A stretch of DNA of 54,601 nt from Paracoccus denitrificans (GTDB lineage Bacteria; Pseudomonadota; Alphaproteobacteria; Rhodobacterales; Rhodobacteraceae). Every line of letters begins with the position of its first letter. Within the stretch, counting starts at the first letter, position 1. This document shows positions 40,561-49,413 of this stretch, piece after piece. Below the pieces are notes generated by a model that was given only the letters and a program-made list of their open reading frames with translations, was not told the origin of the DNA and searched no databases. A program made the translations under genes and the position numbers. The stretch is from NCBI GenBank assembly GCA_003240735.1, contig QFNE01000019.1, positions 1 to 54,601 of the forward strand, given 5' to 3'.

Positions 40561-41847
40561 ATGCGGATGCCGTTGATGTCGAACCGTAGGATGGGCACCG
40601 TTGCGACGGCCTTGGCTGTCAGCCTGGCGTTGGCAGGGTGTGGCTTTGTGCCGATCCGGACCGAGCCTGCGGTGCCTCCGCAGGTGATCGATGCCGCGTC
40701 GCCCGCCGGGTATCACAAAATCCGAGCCTTCGACGATGGTCGGGGCGTCCGCGAAGGTGCGCCGGATGATCTGGACCGCGCCGTCATCACCCGTATGACC
40801 AGTGGCCGCACATTTGATCTGCTGGCGCTGTCCGGCGGTGGCGATGCAGGTGCGTTCGGGGCCGGCGTTCTGAACGGCTGGACTCAACGCGGGGACCGGC
40901 CGCAGTTCGATTATGTCACCGGGGTATCGACCGGGGCGCTGATTGCACCGATGGCTTTTCTGGGTCCGCGCTATGACGCGGCCTTGCGGTCATTCTATAC
41001 CGAAACGACGTCGAGCGACATCCTGCTGCTGCGCCCGCTGAAGGTTCTGTCGGGCGCGTCGGCGGTCGGCGACAGCACGCCGTTGAAACGACAGATCGAG
41101 GCGGTCGTCACGCCCCAGATGGTGAACGAAATCGCGGCGGAGCGGCGCAAGGGGCGGATGCTTCTGATCGGGACGTCCGACCTTGACGCACAGCAGCAGG
41201 TGGTCTGGGACATCGGTCGCATCGCCGCATCGAACCAGCCCGACCGGGTTGAATTGATCCACAAGATCCTGCTGGCGTCCGCGTCAATCCCGGGGGCCTT
41301 CCCCCCAGTTGCAATCGATGTGACCGCGGACGGTCGGCGGTATCAGGAACTGCACGTGGACGGCGGCGTCACCCGAGGGGTCTTTGCCTATCCCAGCGCG
41401 TTCAAGCTGCCCGCGTCAAAGACGCAGCGCCGGATGTGGGTCGTGCGCAACTCTAAGATGGCGCCAGAGCCGCAGGCGACGAAGCAGGGGTTGGTTTCCA
41501 TCGCCAGTCGCAGCCTGTCGACGCTGATCAAGGGGCAGGCACTGTCCAACGTCGAGGATATGCAGCGGTTGGCCGCGCGCGACGGGTTTGCCTTCAACGT
41601 GACGGCCGTGCCGTCGTCGCTGCTGCTGACCGAAGCGCGGGCGTTCGATCAGCAATACATGCGCACGCTGTATAATGCGGGCGTGCAGATGGGACGGTCA
41701 CCACAGGGTTGGGCGCCGACGCTGGCCCCGCTGCTGGTGCCCTCGCCGGTGCTGCCTGACAATGCGACGAACGCAACGCCTGTTACAACGACCGCCGCCA
41801 GACAAACCACCACTGCGCGCCCGGTTCGCGCGGTGGCGCAGAACTGA
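40561..41847 (+). CDS. Patatin-like phospholipase lipoprotein
   Basis: A 428-residue lipoprotein. The signal peptide ends in the lipobox LALAGC with Cys27. The patatin fold follows: oxyanion hole SGGGDAGAFG (91-100), nucleophile motif GVSTG (Ser123) and the dyad Asp267 in VDGGVTRG. Active-site residues are complete, so it should be a lipid acyl hydrolase facing the periplasm or outer membrane. The C-terminal 45 residues are Pro/Thr/Ala-rich. GAGGGGA precedes the ATG at 40561. An Xaa-Pro peptidase gene follows at 20 bases. Confidence 0.9.
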   Translation: MRMPLMSNRRMGTVATALAVSLALAGCGFVPIRTEPAVPPQVIDAASPAGYHKIRAFDDGRGVREGAPDDLDRAVITRMTSGRTFDLLALSGGGDAGAFGAGVLNGWTQRGDRPQFDYVTGVSTGALIAPMAFLGPRYDAALRSFYTETTSSDILLLRPLKVLSGASAVGDSTPLKRQIEAVVTPQMVNEIAAERRKGRMLLIGTSDLDAQQQVVWDIGRIAASNQPDRVELIHKILLASASIPGAFPPVAIDVTADGRRYQELHVDGGVTRGVFAYPSAFKLPASKTQRRMWVVRNSKMAPEPQATKQGLVSIASRSLSTLIKGQALSNVEDMQRLAARDGFAFNVTAVPSSLLLTEARAFDQQYMRTLYNAGVQMGRSPQGWAPTLAPLLVPSPVLPDNATNATPVTTTAARQTTTARPVRAVAQN

Positions 41848-41867
41848 CCTGAAACCAAGGACGACCC

Positions 41868-43673
41868 ATGCCTTTGCAAAGCTTCACCGCCGCATCCGAC
41901 CCAGCCCAAGCCGCACCTCGGATCGCCGCATTGCGACAGGTGATGTCGGCCAACGGCTGGGACGCCGTCATGGTCCCCCGCGCGGACGCGCATCAGGGGG
42001 AATACGTGACGGAGGCGGATGCACGGTTGCGCTGGCTGACCGGTTTTTCGGGCAGCGCGGGGTTTGCCATCGTCACGCAAAATCAGGCGGGCGTGTTTAT
42101 CGACGGTCGCTATCGCCTGCAGGTGCGGGCCGAAACCGATCCGGCGATCTTCACGCCGGTGCCGTGGCCGGAAACGCGCGCGGCGGACTGGCTGCGTCAG
42201 GCGTTGCCGGACGGCGGCAAGGTGGCGTTTGATTCGTGGTTGCACACGCGCGACGAAATCGCCGGGCTCGAGAGGGCACTCGCGGGCTCGGAAATTGGGT
42301 TGATCGCCGTCGACAATCCTATCGATGCACTGTGGACCGACCGTCCGGCTGCGCCCGTGGCCCCCGCCCGCGTCCACCCGGATGACGTCGCGGGGCAAAC
42401 CGCCGATGACAAGCGCGACCAGATCGCCGGGGTGCTGCAGGCTGCCGGCCAAGCGGCGACCATCTTCACGCTGCCCGATTCCATTGCGTGGCTTCTGAAC
42501 CTGCGCGGCGGAGATGTGGAGCGGAACCCAATCATGCAGGGGTTCGCGATCCTTGAAAGCTCGGGGCAGGTGACGCTGTTCGTGGACCCGGCCAAGATCG
42601 GTGACGATGTGCGGGCCGCGCTGGGCAATCACGTCACTATCCTGCCTGCCGCCAGCCTGCCTGTGGCGCTGCAGGCGCTAACCGGGCCGGTTCGTCTGGA
42701 CCCCCAGACCGCGCCCGAGGCCGTTTTCCGCCTGATCGAGGACGCAGGCACCGAGGTTGTCGGTGGGCCTGATCCCGTCCTGCTGCCCAAGGCGCGCAAG
42801 AACCCGGCAGAACTGCAGGGGATGCGCGACGCCCATCTGCGCGACGCCGTGGCCGTCGTGCGTGCACTGCACTGGGTCGATCAGCAGGCTCCCGGCAGCT
42901 TTTCCGAGATCGACGTGGTGACCGCGCTGGAAGGTTACCGGGTCGAGGCGGGGGCAAGCGACATCAGCTTTGACACGATCGCGGGGGTGGGGCCCAACGG
43001 CGCGATCATGCATTACCATGTGTCCGACAAGACCAACCGCGTTGCCAACGATGGCGAACTGTTGCTGCTCGATTCGGGCGGTCAGTATCACGACGGCACG
43101 ACCGATATCACCCGAACGATGCCGGTGGGCCGTGTCGATGAAGATGCGCGCGACGCCTATACCCGTGTGCTGCAGGGGTTGATCAACCTGTCGCGTCTGC
43201 GGTTCCCCAAAGGCGTTGCCGGGCGGGATATCGATGCGGTCGCGCGCGCGGCGCTTTGGTCGGCCGGCATGGACTTTGACCACGGCACCGGCCATGGCGT
43301 CGGCGCCGCGTTGTCGGTTCACGAAGGGCCGGTCCGCATCGCTCGACGTTCGGAGATTCCGCTGGAACCGGGGATGATCCTGTCGAATGAGCCGGGCTAT
43401 TACCGCGAAGGCGCGTTCGGAATTCGTCTGGAAAACCTGATCGTGGTAGAGCCGGCAGAAAGCCCCGATCCCGGGCGCGAGATGCTGGGCTTTGAAACGC
43501 TGACGCTGGTCCCCCTGGATCGACGCCTGATCGAACCCGGTATGCTGAGCCGCGATGAAACTTTGTGGCTTGATGCCTATCACGCGCGCGTCCGCGCGGC
43601 GTTGTCGCCGCTGGTCCCGCCCGAGGTCGCGGAATGGCTCGATGCCGCCACCGCCCCGCTTGCTGCCGATTGA
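41868..43673 (+). CDS. pepP: Xaa-Pro aminopeptidase (M24B)
   Basis: A 601-residue cytoplasmic metallopeptidase with two pseudo-repeat N-terminal creatinase-like domains and a C-terminal pita-bread domain. Metal ligands are in LLLLDSGGQYHDGTTDITRT (Asp pair), the HGTGHGVGAALSVHEGP block (His), and NEPGYYREGAFGIRLENL (Glu pair). The length, near 600, fits the eukaryotic-like long form found in alphaproteobacteria. It removes N-terminal residues before proline. It lies 20 bases after the patatin gene and 11 before the oxidase, probably one operon. Confidence 0.92.
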   Translation: MPLQSFTAASDPAQAAPRIAALRQVMSANGWDAVMVPRADAHQGEYVTEADARLRWLTGFSGSAGFAIVTQNQAGVFIDGRYRLQVRAETDPAIFTPVPWPETRAADWLRQALPDGGKVAFDSWLHTRDEIAGLERALAGSEIGLIAVDNPIDALWTDRPAAPVAPARVHPDDVAGQTADDKRDQIAGVLQAAGQAATIFTLPDSIAWLLNLRGGDVERNPIMQGFAILESSGQVTLFVDPAKIGDDVRAALGNHVTILPAASLPVALQALTGPVRLDPQTAPEAVFRLIEDAGTEVVGGPDPVLLPKARKNPAELQGMRDAHLRDAVAVVRALHWVDQQAPGSFSEIDVVTALEGYRVEAGASDISFDTIAGVGPNGAIMHYHVSDKTNRVANDGELLLLDSGGQYHDGTTDITRTMPVGRVDEDARDAYTRVLQGLINLSRLRFPKGVAGRDIDAVARAALWSAGMDFDHGTGHGVGAALSVHEGPVRIARRSEIPLEPGMILSNEPGYYREGAFGIRLENLIVVEPAESPDPGREMLGFETLTLVPLDRRLIEPGMLSRDETLWLDAYHARVRAALSPLVPPEVAEWLDAATAPLAAD

Positions 43674-43684
43674 AGGAGACCACG

Positions 43685-45064
43685 ATGTCCGCAATATCCG
43701 AACCCGCCCTTGCTGCTCTTCGCGGCATCCTGGGCGACCGACTGTCTGTCACACAGGCCGACCGCGACCTGCATGCCGGGTCTGAGACGTTTCACCGCTC
43801 CCCGCCGCCGGATGCCGTCGGCTGGCCCGTCAACACCGACGAAGTCTCTCGAGTGCTGAAGGTCTGCAACGAATATCATATGCCGGTAATAGGCTGGGGA
43901 ACCGGCACGTCGCTGGAGGGGCACGCTCTGGCGATCAAGGGCGGCCTGACGCTGGACATGATGCGGATGGACAAGGTTCTGGATGTCCGTCCCGAGGATA
44001 TGCTGGCCGTCGTCCAACCCGGGGTCACCCGTGAGGCGCTGAATACCGAACTTCGCGCCACCGGTCTGTTCTTTCCGGTCGATCCAGGCGCGAACGCGAG
44101 CCTTGGCGGCATGGCATCGACCCGCGCCAGTGGCACCGCGACCGTCAAATACGGCACGATGCGCGACAACATTCTGGCGCTGGAGGTCGTTCTTGCTGAC
44201 GGGCGGATCATCCGCACCGGCACGCGCGCATCCAAAAGCAGCGCGGGATACGATCTGACCGGGCTGATCGTCGGGTCCGAGGGAACATTGGGCATCATCA
44301 CCGAACTGACCGTGCGCCTGCATGGCCAGCCCGAAGATGTGGCCGCCGCGGTCTGTGCGTTCGATACACTGGACGATGCCGTCGCCTGTGTCGCGATGAC
44401 GATGCAGGTCGGCATCCCCATGGCGCGCATCGAATTCATGGACGCCGTCGCCATGCGCGCGATCAACCTGGCATCGGGCACGACCTATCCCGAGCAGCCG
44501 CATCTGCTGGTCGAATTCAACGGCTCGCCCGTGTCGGTCAAGACCGATGCCGAGGCGTTCGGAGAGATTGCCGCCGAATCAGGCGGGCAGGGGTTCCAGT
44601 GGGCGTCCTCGCCCGAAGAGCGCAAGAAGCTGTGGGAGGCGCGGCACGCCGCTTACTGGTCGACGCTGCAACTGCGCCCCGGATCGACCGGGATTGCAAC
44701 GGACATCTGTGTGCCGATGTCCGAACTGCCGGGGGCAGTCCATGCCGCGGCCGAGGACATGAAGGCGAACGGAATTCAGGGCAACATCGTCGGACATGTC
44801 GGCGACGGCAACTTCCACACGCTGATGCTGATCGACCCCAATAGCGACGAGGAACTGGCGACCGCCAAGATGGTCGCGCGGCGCATGGCAGAGCGTGCGC
44901 TGACTGTCGGCGGCACGATCAGCGGCGAACATGGGATCGGCGTTGGGAAACGCGGCCTGATGGGCGCGCAGCATGGCGAGGCGTGGAACGTCATGGGCCA
45001 GATCAAGGCCGCGCTGGATCCCAACGGGATCATGAACCCCGGAAAGATGCTGCCTGACGCCTGA
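43685..45064 (+). CDS. FAD-linked oxidase (GlcD/D-lactate dehydrogenase type)
   Basis: A 459-residue VAO-family flavoprotein. The FAD-binding PP-loop region includes VIGWGTGTSLEGHALAIKGG, LDVRPEDMLAVVQPGV, DPGANASLGGMASTRASGT and VGSEGTLGIITELTV, all typical of GlcD/Dld. The C-terminal cap ends with SGEHGIGVGKRGLM, the conserved His-rich catalytic motif, and PNGIMNPGKML. It oxidises a 2-hydroxyacid such as D-lactate or glycolate. GlcE and GlcF are absent, so a D-lactate-type single-subunit enzyme is more likely. AAGGAGA precedes the ATG at 43685. Confidence 0.9.
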   Translation: MSAISEPALAALRGILGDRLSVTQADRDLHAGSETFHRSPPPDAVGWPVNTDEVSRVLKVCNEYHMPVIGWGTGTSLEGHALAIKGGLTLDMMRMDKVLDVRPEDMLAVVQPGVTREALNTELRATGLFFPVDPGANASLGGMASTRASGTATVKYGTMRDNILALEVVLADGRIIRTGTRASKSSAGYDLTGLIVGSEGTLGIITELTVRLHGQPEDVAAAVCAFDTLDDAVACVAMTMQVGIPMARIEFMDAVAMRAINLASGTTYPEQPHLLVEFNGSPVSVKTDAEAFGEIAAESGGQGFQWASSPEERKKLWEARHAAYWSTLQLRPGSTGIATDICVPMSELPGAVHAAAEDMKANGIQGNIVGHVGDGNFHTLMLIDPNSDEELATAKMVARRMAERALTVGGTISGEHGIGVGKRGLMGAQHGEAWNVMGQIKAALDPNGIMNPGKMLPDA

Positions 45065-45088
45065 CCGTCTGCGTCTGCCGAAAAACGC

Positions 45089-45120
45089 CCATCACATGCG
45101 TTTTGACGCGTTCGTGATGG
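45089..45120 (+). terminator. Hairpin after the FAD-linked oxidase gene
   Basis: CCATCAC (45089-45095) pairs with GTGATGG (45114-45120), and inside it GCGT pairs with ACGC around TTTG. No T-tract follows. It lies 25 bases past the stop, so it may end or stabilise that transcript. Confidence 0.4.
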
Positions 45121-45207
45121 CTCGGCCTCAATACCTGATGCCAATCCTGTGAGATACGTGAGAGGCATCAACCAATAATCGCTTAAGCGGATCAACGAGG
45201 CGGGCAG

Positions 45208-46032
45208 ATGAGACTGTGGACAAAAATTGCGGCGGTCGCGTCGCTGGCGGCGTTGGCCGCATGTGCGGGGCCGTCCCGCAGCGTGGTGACCAACTCCTCA
45301 ATCGGGTCGGGACAGTCGATTCAGGGCAGCTTTGTCGGCGGCGCGGTGCCACTGCTTGGCGACAGCCGGCCCCATACGTGGACCGGTGGGCACCCTTACA
45401 ACCATCAGATCCACGGCGTTGACGTGTCGCGATATCAGGGCAACGTGAACTGGAACGCCGCGCGCGCCGCCGGGATCAACTTTGCATTCATCAAGGCGAC
45501 CGAGGGCGCGGACCACAGCGACCCGGCGTTCCGGACCTATTGGGAAGGGACCCGTGCGGCCGGGATTCCGCGCAGCGCCTATCACTTCTGGTATCATTGC
45601 CGCAGCGGGGCGGAGCAGGCGGCGTGGTACATCGCCAACGTGCCGCGCGAACCCGGTATGCTGCCCCCCGTCCTTGACATGGAATGGGTCCACACGTCGC
45701 GGACCTGCCGGGTCAAGCCGTCGCCCCAGCAGATTGTGGCCGAAGCGAACGTGTTTCTGGACACCATCCACCGATATTACGGACAGCGTCCGGTCGTTTA
45801 CACGACCGTGGACTTTTACCGCGAAACCAATATCGGCCGTCTGAACGCGGAATTCTGGCTGCGTTCGGTCGCGGATCACCCGCGCAATATCTATCCGGGG
45901 CAGCGGTGGACGTTCTGGCAGTATACCGGAACCGGCACCGCGCCCGGATTTGTCGGGAACGTCGATCTGAACGCATTCGCGGGCAACTCACTTCAGTGGC
46001 GGCAATGGGTCAATCGTCGCAGCGTCCGCTAG
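45208..46032 (+). CDS. GH25 muramidase (lysozyme) lipoprotein
   Basis: A 274-residue protein with lipobox LAAC (Cys19) and a glycoside hydrolase family 25 domain from about residue 68. The catalytic residues are visible as GVDVSRYQG (Asp72) and LDMEW (Asp157, Glu159), with FAFIKATEGADH and WTFWQYTGTG as other family landmarks. It should cut the MurNAc-GlcNAc bond of peptidoglycan in the periplasm. A perfect CGCTTAAGCG palindrome lies 19 bases upstream of the ATG. The CPBP protease gene overlaps its 3' end by 28 bases. Confidence 0.92.
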   Translation: MRLWTKIAAVASLAALAACAGPSRSVVTNSSIGSGQSIQGSFVGGAVPLLGDSRPHTWTGGHPYNHQIHGVDVSRYQGNVNWNAARAAGINFAFIKATEGADHSDPAFRTYWEGTRAAGIPRSAYHFWYHCRSGAEQAAWYIANVPREPGMLPPVLDMEWVHTSRTCRVKPSPQQIVAEANVFLDTIHRYYGQRPVVYTTVDFYRETNIGRLNAEFWLRSVADHPRNIYPGQRWTFWQYTGTGTAPGFVGNVDLNAFAGNSLQWRQWVNRRSVR

Positions 46033-46691
46033 GCCCGACCGACCGCGCACCGACGCCATCCCGGAAGGGGTGGCTGACGGCGGAATTCGCGCTACTTTAC
46101 CTGGGCATTCCGCTGGCCATCGCGCTGTTTCTGCCGCGCGGGATGCTGTTTCCCGCGCTGTTTGCGTTCACGATCTGCGGTCTGATCGTGTTGGCACTGA
46201 CGGGATACAACTGGCGCGGCATCAGCCACGGCTGGGGCAAGGTCCGCTGGGGCATGGTCGCGCTGTTTGGCTTGCTGGTGGGCGTCGTGGGTGCGGCGAT
46301 CATGGCTGTGCTAAGCGGGCAGGGCTTTCACGCCCCAACCCCTGCACGCCTGCGCTTTCTGGCGGTCCTATGGCTGCTTTACCCGCTGCTGTCGGCCCTG
46401 CCGCAAGAGTTGATCTTCCGCACGCTGTTCTTTCACCGCTATCGCACGCTGCTGCCTGATCCGCGCCATGCGGTGCTTTTGAATGCCGCAATCTTTTCGT
46501 TCGCCCATCTGATGTACTGGAGCGTTGTCGTCCTGGTGCTGACCTTCGTTGGCGGACTGATCTTTGCGCGCGCCTATCAGAAATACGGCTTTCCCATGGT
46601 CTGGATGCTGCACGCGGTGGCGGGCAACATGCTCTTCAGCGTGGGGATGGGGTGGTATTTCTGGTCGGGGAACGTCGTTCGGCCGTTCTAG
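46005..46691 (+). CDS. CPBP family intramembrane glutamic protease-like protein
   Basis: A 228-residue protein with about six to seven membrane helices. The CPBP/Abi motif 1, normally EExxxR, reads QELIFR (Gln134, Glu135, Arg139), and motif 2 FxxxH reads FSFAH (His168). The first Glu is thus Gln while the second Glu, Arg and His are kept. The start at 46005 overlaps the lysozyme gene by 28 bases; the next internal Met codons are inside membrane helices. CPBP proteins process or protect peptides in bacteria (bacteriocin immunity, surface protein processing). The role here is unknown. Confidence 0.85.
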   Translation: MGQSSQRPLGPTDRAPTPSRKGWLTAEFALLYLGIPLAIALFLPRGMLFPALFAFTICGLIVLALTGYNWRGISHGWGKVRWGMVALFGLLVGVVGAAIMAVLSGQGFHAPTPARLRFLAVLWLLYPLLSALPQELIFRTLFFHRYRTLLPDPRHAVLLNAAIFSFAHLMYWSVVVLVLTFVGGLIFARAYQKYGFPMVWMLHAVAGNMLFSVGMGWYFWSGNVVRPF

Positions 46692-46757
46692 GCTGGCTTG
46701 ACTTCACGCCACGAAATCAATTCAAGCAGGGCCGAACGAACAAAAGGACGCCCCGCC

Positions 46758-48533
46758 ATGAACGCCTATCGCAGCCACACTTGCGGCCAGTTGAATGCAT
46801 CGCAGGCGGGCGAGAATGTGCGCCTGTCCGGCTGGGTCCACCGGGTGCGCGACCACGGCGGCGTCCTGTTCATCGACTTGCGTGACCATTACGGCATCAC
46901 GCAGGTGATTGCCGACAGCGACAGCCCGGCGTTTGCCACGCTGGAAAAGCTGCGCGCCGAAACCGTCATCCGCATCGATGGTCGCGTCAAGCTGCGCGAC
47001 GCCAGCCTGATCAACCCCAAACTGCCCACCGGCGAGATCGAGGTTTATGCAACCGACGTCGAAATCCTTGGTCCGGCAGACGAATTGCCGCTGCCGGTTT
47101 TCGGCGATCAGGATTACCCCGAAGAAACGCGTCTGGCGTATCGTTTCCTCGACCTGCGGCGTGACAGTCTGCACAACAACATCATGCTGCGTTCGCGGGT
47201 CGTGAAATGGCTGCGGGACGCGATGTGGGCCGAAGGCTTTACCGAGTTCCAGACCCCGATCATCACGGCATCCTCGCCCGAAGGGGCGCGGGACTTTCTG
47301 ATTCCGTCGCGACTGCACCCGGGCAAGTTCTATGCGCTGCCGCAGGCGCCCCAGCAGTTCAAGCAGTTGATCATGGTCGCGGGTTTTGACCGCTATTTCC
47401 AGATCGCGCCGTGTTTCCGCGATGAAGACCCGCGCGCCGACCGCTCGCCCACGGACTTCTATCAGCTCGACATGGAAATGAGCTTTGTCGAGCAGAAGGA
47501 CGTGTTCAATGCCGTCCAGCCCGTCATTCAGGGTCTGTTCGAAAAGTTCGGCGGTGGACGCCGGGTCGACAGCGACTGGCCGCTGATCCCCTATGCCGAG
47601 GCGCTGAAGAAATACGGCAGCGACAAGCCTGACCTGCGCAACCCGATCGAGATGCAGGACGTCAGCGAACATTTCCGCGGTTCCGGCTTCGGCATCTTCG
47701 CCAAGCTGCTGGAGCAGGAGGGCACCGAGGTGCGTGCCATCCCTGCGCCGACGGGGGGCGGTCGCAAGTTCGCCGACCGCATGAACGCCTTTGCGCAGTC
47801 CCAGGGTCTGCCGGGCATGGGCTATATCATCTGGCGCACGGCCGAGGACGGCGCGACCGAGGCGGCCGGACCGATCGCCAAAGCTCTGGGTCCGGAAAAG
47901 ACCGAGGCGATCCGCGCTCAGCTGAACCTGGCTGAGGGCGATGCCGCGTTCTTCCTTGGCGGCAAGCCCGAGACGTTCGAGGCGATTGCGGGCCGCGCGC
48001 GCAACGAAATCGGTCGAGAGCTGGGCCTGACCGACGAAAACCAGTTCAAGTTCGCCTGGATCGTCGATTTCCCGATGTACGAAAAGACCGACGACGGAAA
48101 GATCGACTTTTCGCACAACCCGTTCTCGATGCCGCAAGGTGGCCTTGAGGCGCTGAACGGCGACCCGCTGAAGGTGCTGGCCTATCAGTATGACCTGGCC
48201 TGCAACGGTTACGAGCTGATTTCGGGCGGTATCCGCAACCACACGCCCGAGATCATGTTCAAGGCATTCGAAATCGCCGGCTATGGCCACGATGAGGTCG
48301 AAAAGCGGTTTGGCGGCATGGTCAAGGCCTTCCGATATGGCGCGCCGCCGCACGGCGGATGCGCCGCCGGGATCGACCGAATCGTGATGCTGCTGGCGGA
48401 TGAAAGCAACATCCGTGAAGTCATCATGTTCCCGATGAACCAGCGTGCCGAAGACCTGATGATGGGCGCACCGTCCGAGCCGACGAACCAGCAGCTTCGC
48501 GAACTGAACCTGCGGGTCCTGCCGAAAGAGTGA
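46758..48533 (+). CDS. aspS: Aspartyl-tRNA synthetase, bacterial type
   Basis: A 591-residue class IIb synthetase. The N-terminal OB-fold contains VRLSGWVHRVRDHGGVLFI, motif 2 is FQIAPCFRDEDPRADRSPTD in part, the bacterial GAD insertion domain is present (about 290-420), and motif 3 is GGCAAGIDRIVMLLAD. The length matches bacterial AspRS. In organisms with GatCAB this enzyme is often nondiscriminating and feeds Asp-tRNA(Asn) to the amidotransferase, which fits gatB in this window; discriminating residues cannot be judged here. Confidence 0.96.
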   Translation: MNAYRSHTCGQLNASQAGENVRLSGWVHRVRDHGGVLFIDLRDHYGITQVIADSDSPAFATLEKLRAETVIRIDGRVKLRDASLINPKLPTGEIEVYATDVEILGPADELPLPVFGDQDYPEETRLAYRFLDLRRDSLHNNIMLRSRVVKWLRDAMWAEGFTEFQTPIITASSPEGARDFLIPSRLHPGKFYALPQAPQQFKQLIMVAGFDRYFQIAPCFRDEDPRADRSPTDFYQLDMEMSFVEQKDVFNAVQPVIQGLFEKFGGGRRVDSDWPLIPYAEALKKYGSDKPDLRNPIEMQDVSEHFRGSGFGIFAKLLEQEGTEVRAIPAPTGGGRKFADRMNAFAQSQGLPGMGYIIWRTAEDGATEAAGPIAKALGPEKTEAIRAQLNLAEGDAAFFLGGKPETFEAIAGRARNEIGRELGLTDENQFKFAWIVDFPMYEKTDDGKIDFSHNPFSMPQGGLEALNGDPLKVLAYQYDLACNGYELISGGIRNHTPEIMFKAFEIAGYGHDEVEKRFGGMVKAFRYGAPPHGGCAAGIDRIVMLLADESNIREVIMFPMNQRAEDLMMGAPSEPTNQQLRELNLRVLPKE

Positions 48534-48540
48534 ACCGACC

Positions 48541-48618
48541 TCAGCGGGCGGGCATCGGATAAGCCACCTTCACGGGCCCAAGGGCCGAGAGGGTGGATTT
48601 GCGGCTAGGTTTGGACAT
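48541..48618 (-). CDS. Possible 25-residue small protein
   Basis: A minus-strand frame of 25 codons starts at ATG 48618 with GAGAG just before it and ends with TGA at 48541. It encodes a basic peptide (SKPSRKSTLSALGPVKVAYP then MPAR). It sits in the 181-base gap between aspS and the GNAT gene and is not overlapped by either gene. Coding potential cannot be judged from such a short frame, so this is a tentative call based on position and start context. Confidence 0.3.
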   Translation of the reverse strand: MSKPSRKSTLSALGPVKVAYPMPAR

Positions 48619-48714
48619 CTCTCGGCGACCGTAGTCGTTTGTTTGACGGCTGCGCTTGCGACACGGGCCGCCGCAGACCATGCTTGTGAATGATCGCCGG
48701 TAATGGAGCACCCT

Positions 48715-49413
48715 ATGTCGCGCCCGCTTGGTCCCGAACTGCCAGATTTCAAAGCGCCACCACGCCCGGGACCGGACGGCATGGCAGGGCGATATGTCAC
48801 CCTGCGTCGGCTGTCTGCGGATGACGCGCCGGCGATCTTTGCGGCGGTCCAAGGGCGGGACGAGGTCTGGGATTACATGACCAACGGGCCTTTCGCGGAC
48901 GCGGACGGCATGCGCGACTGGTTGGCGTTTGGCGCCAAGTCGGAAGATCCGTTCTTCTATGCGGTGACACTGGCTGATCAGGGGGCGAATGCACCCGCGG
49001 TCGGGTATCTTTCCTATCTTCGAATCGATCCCGCCAACGCGGTGATCGAGATCGGCCACATCCTTTTTTCGCCGACACTTCAGCGCACTCCGGCCGCGTC
49101 CGAGGCGGTGATGCTGCTGATCGCGTGGGCGTTTGATGCCGGGTATCGGCGCGTCGAATGGAAATGCAATGCGCTGAACGCCCCGTCGATGCGGGCAGCA
49201 GAGAGATACGGGTTTACCTTCGAGGGGACCTTCCGGCAGCATATGGTCATCAAGGGACGCAGCCGGGACACGGCTTGGTGGTCCATCACCGACGACGAGT
49301 GGCCCGCGCTTTCGGCGGCCTACGAAACGTGGCTGAGCCCCGCGAACTTCGACACCGACGGACGCCAGATCGCGTCCCTGTCCGATATTCGCGCCCAGAT
49401 CAGCCCGCGCTGA
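48715..49413 (+). CDS. GNAT family N-acetyltransferase (RimJ/RimL-like)
   Basis: A 232-residue acetyltransferase. The fold starts at GRYVTLRRLSADDAPAIFAA, and the acetyl-CoA-binding part is AVIEIGHILFSPTLQRTPAASEAVMLLIAWA (quoted in parts: IEIGHILFSP, TPAASEAVMLLI), followed by CNALNAPSMRAAERYGFTFEG. This is the RimJ/RimL type, which acetylates the N-termini of ribosomal proteins or small amines. GGAG is 6 bases before the ATG at 48715; the upstream ATG at 48703 is an alternative. Its 3' end overlaps the converging response-regulator gene by 14 bases. Confidence 0.88.
   Translation: MSRPLGPELPDFKAPPRPGPDGMAGRYVTLRRLSADDAPAIFAAVQGRDEVWDYMTNGPFADADGMRDWLAFGAKSEDPFFYAVTLADQGANAPAVGYLSYLRIDPANAVIEIGHILFSPTLQRTPAASEAVMLLIAWAFDAGYRRVEWKCNALNAPSMRAAERYGFTFEGTFRQHMVIKGRSRDTAWWSITDDEWPALSAAYETWLSPANFDTDGRQIASLSDIRAQISPR

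Noticed and set aside
46722..48353. A 543-codon minus-strand frame opposite aspS
   Set aside because: aspS is clearly real on the other strand. The antisense frame has no domain and only mirrors codon bias.
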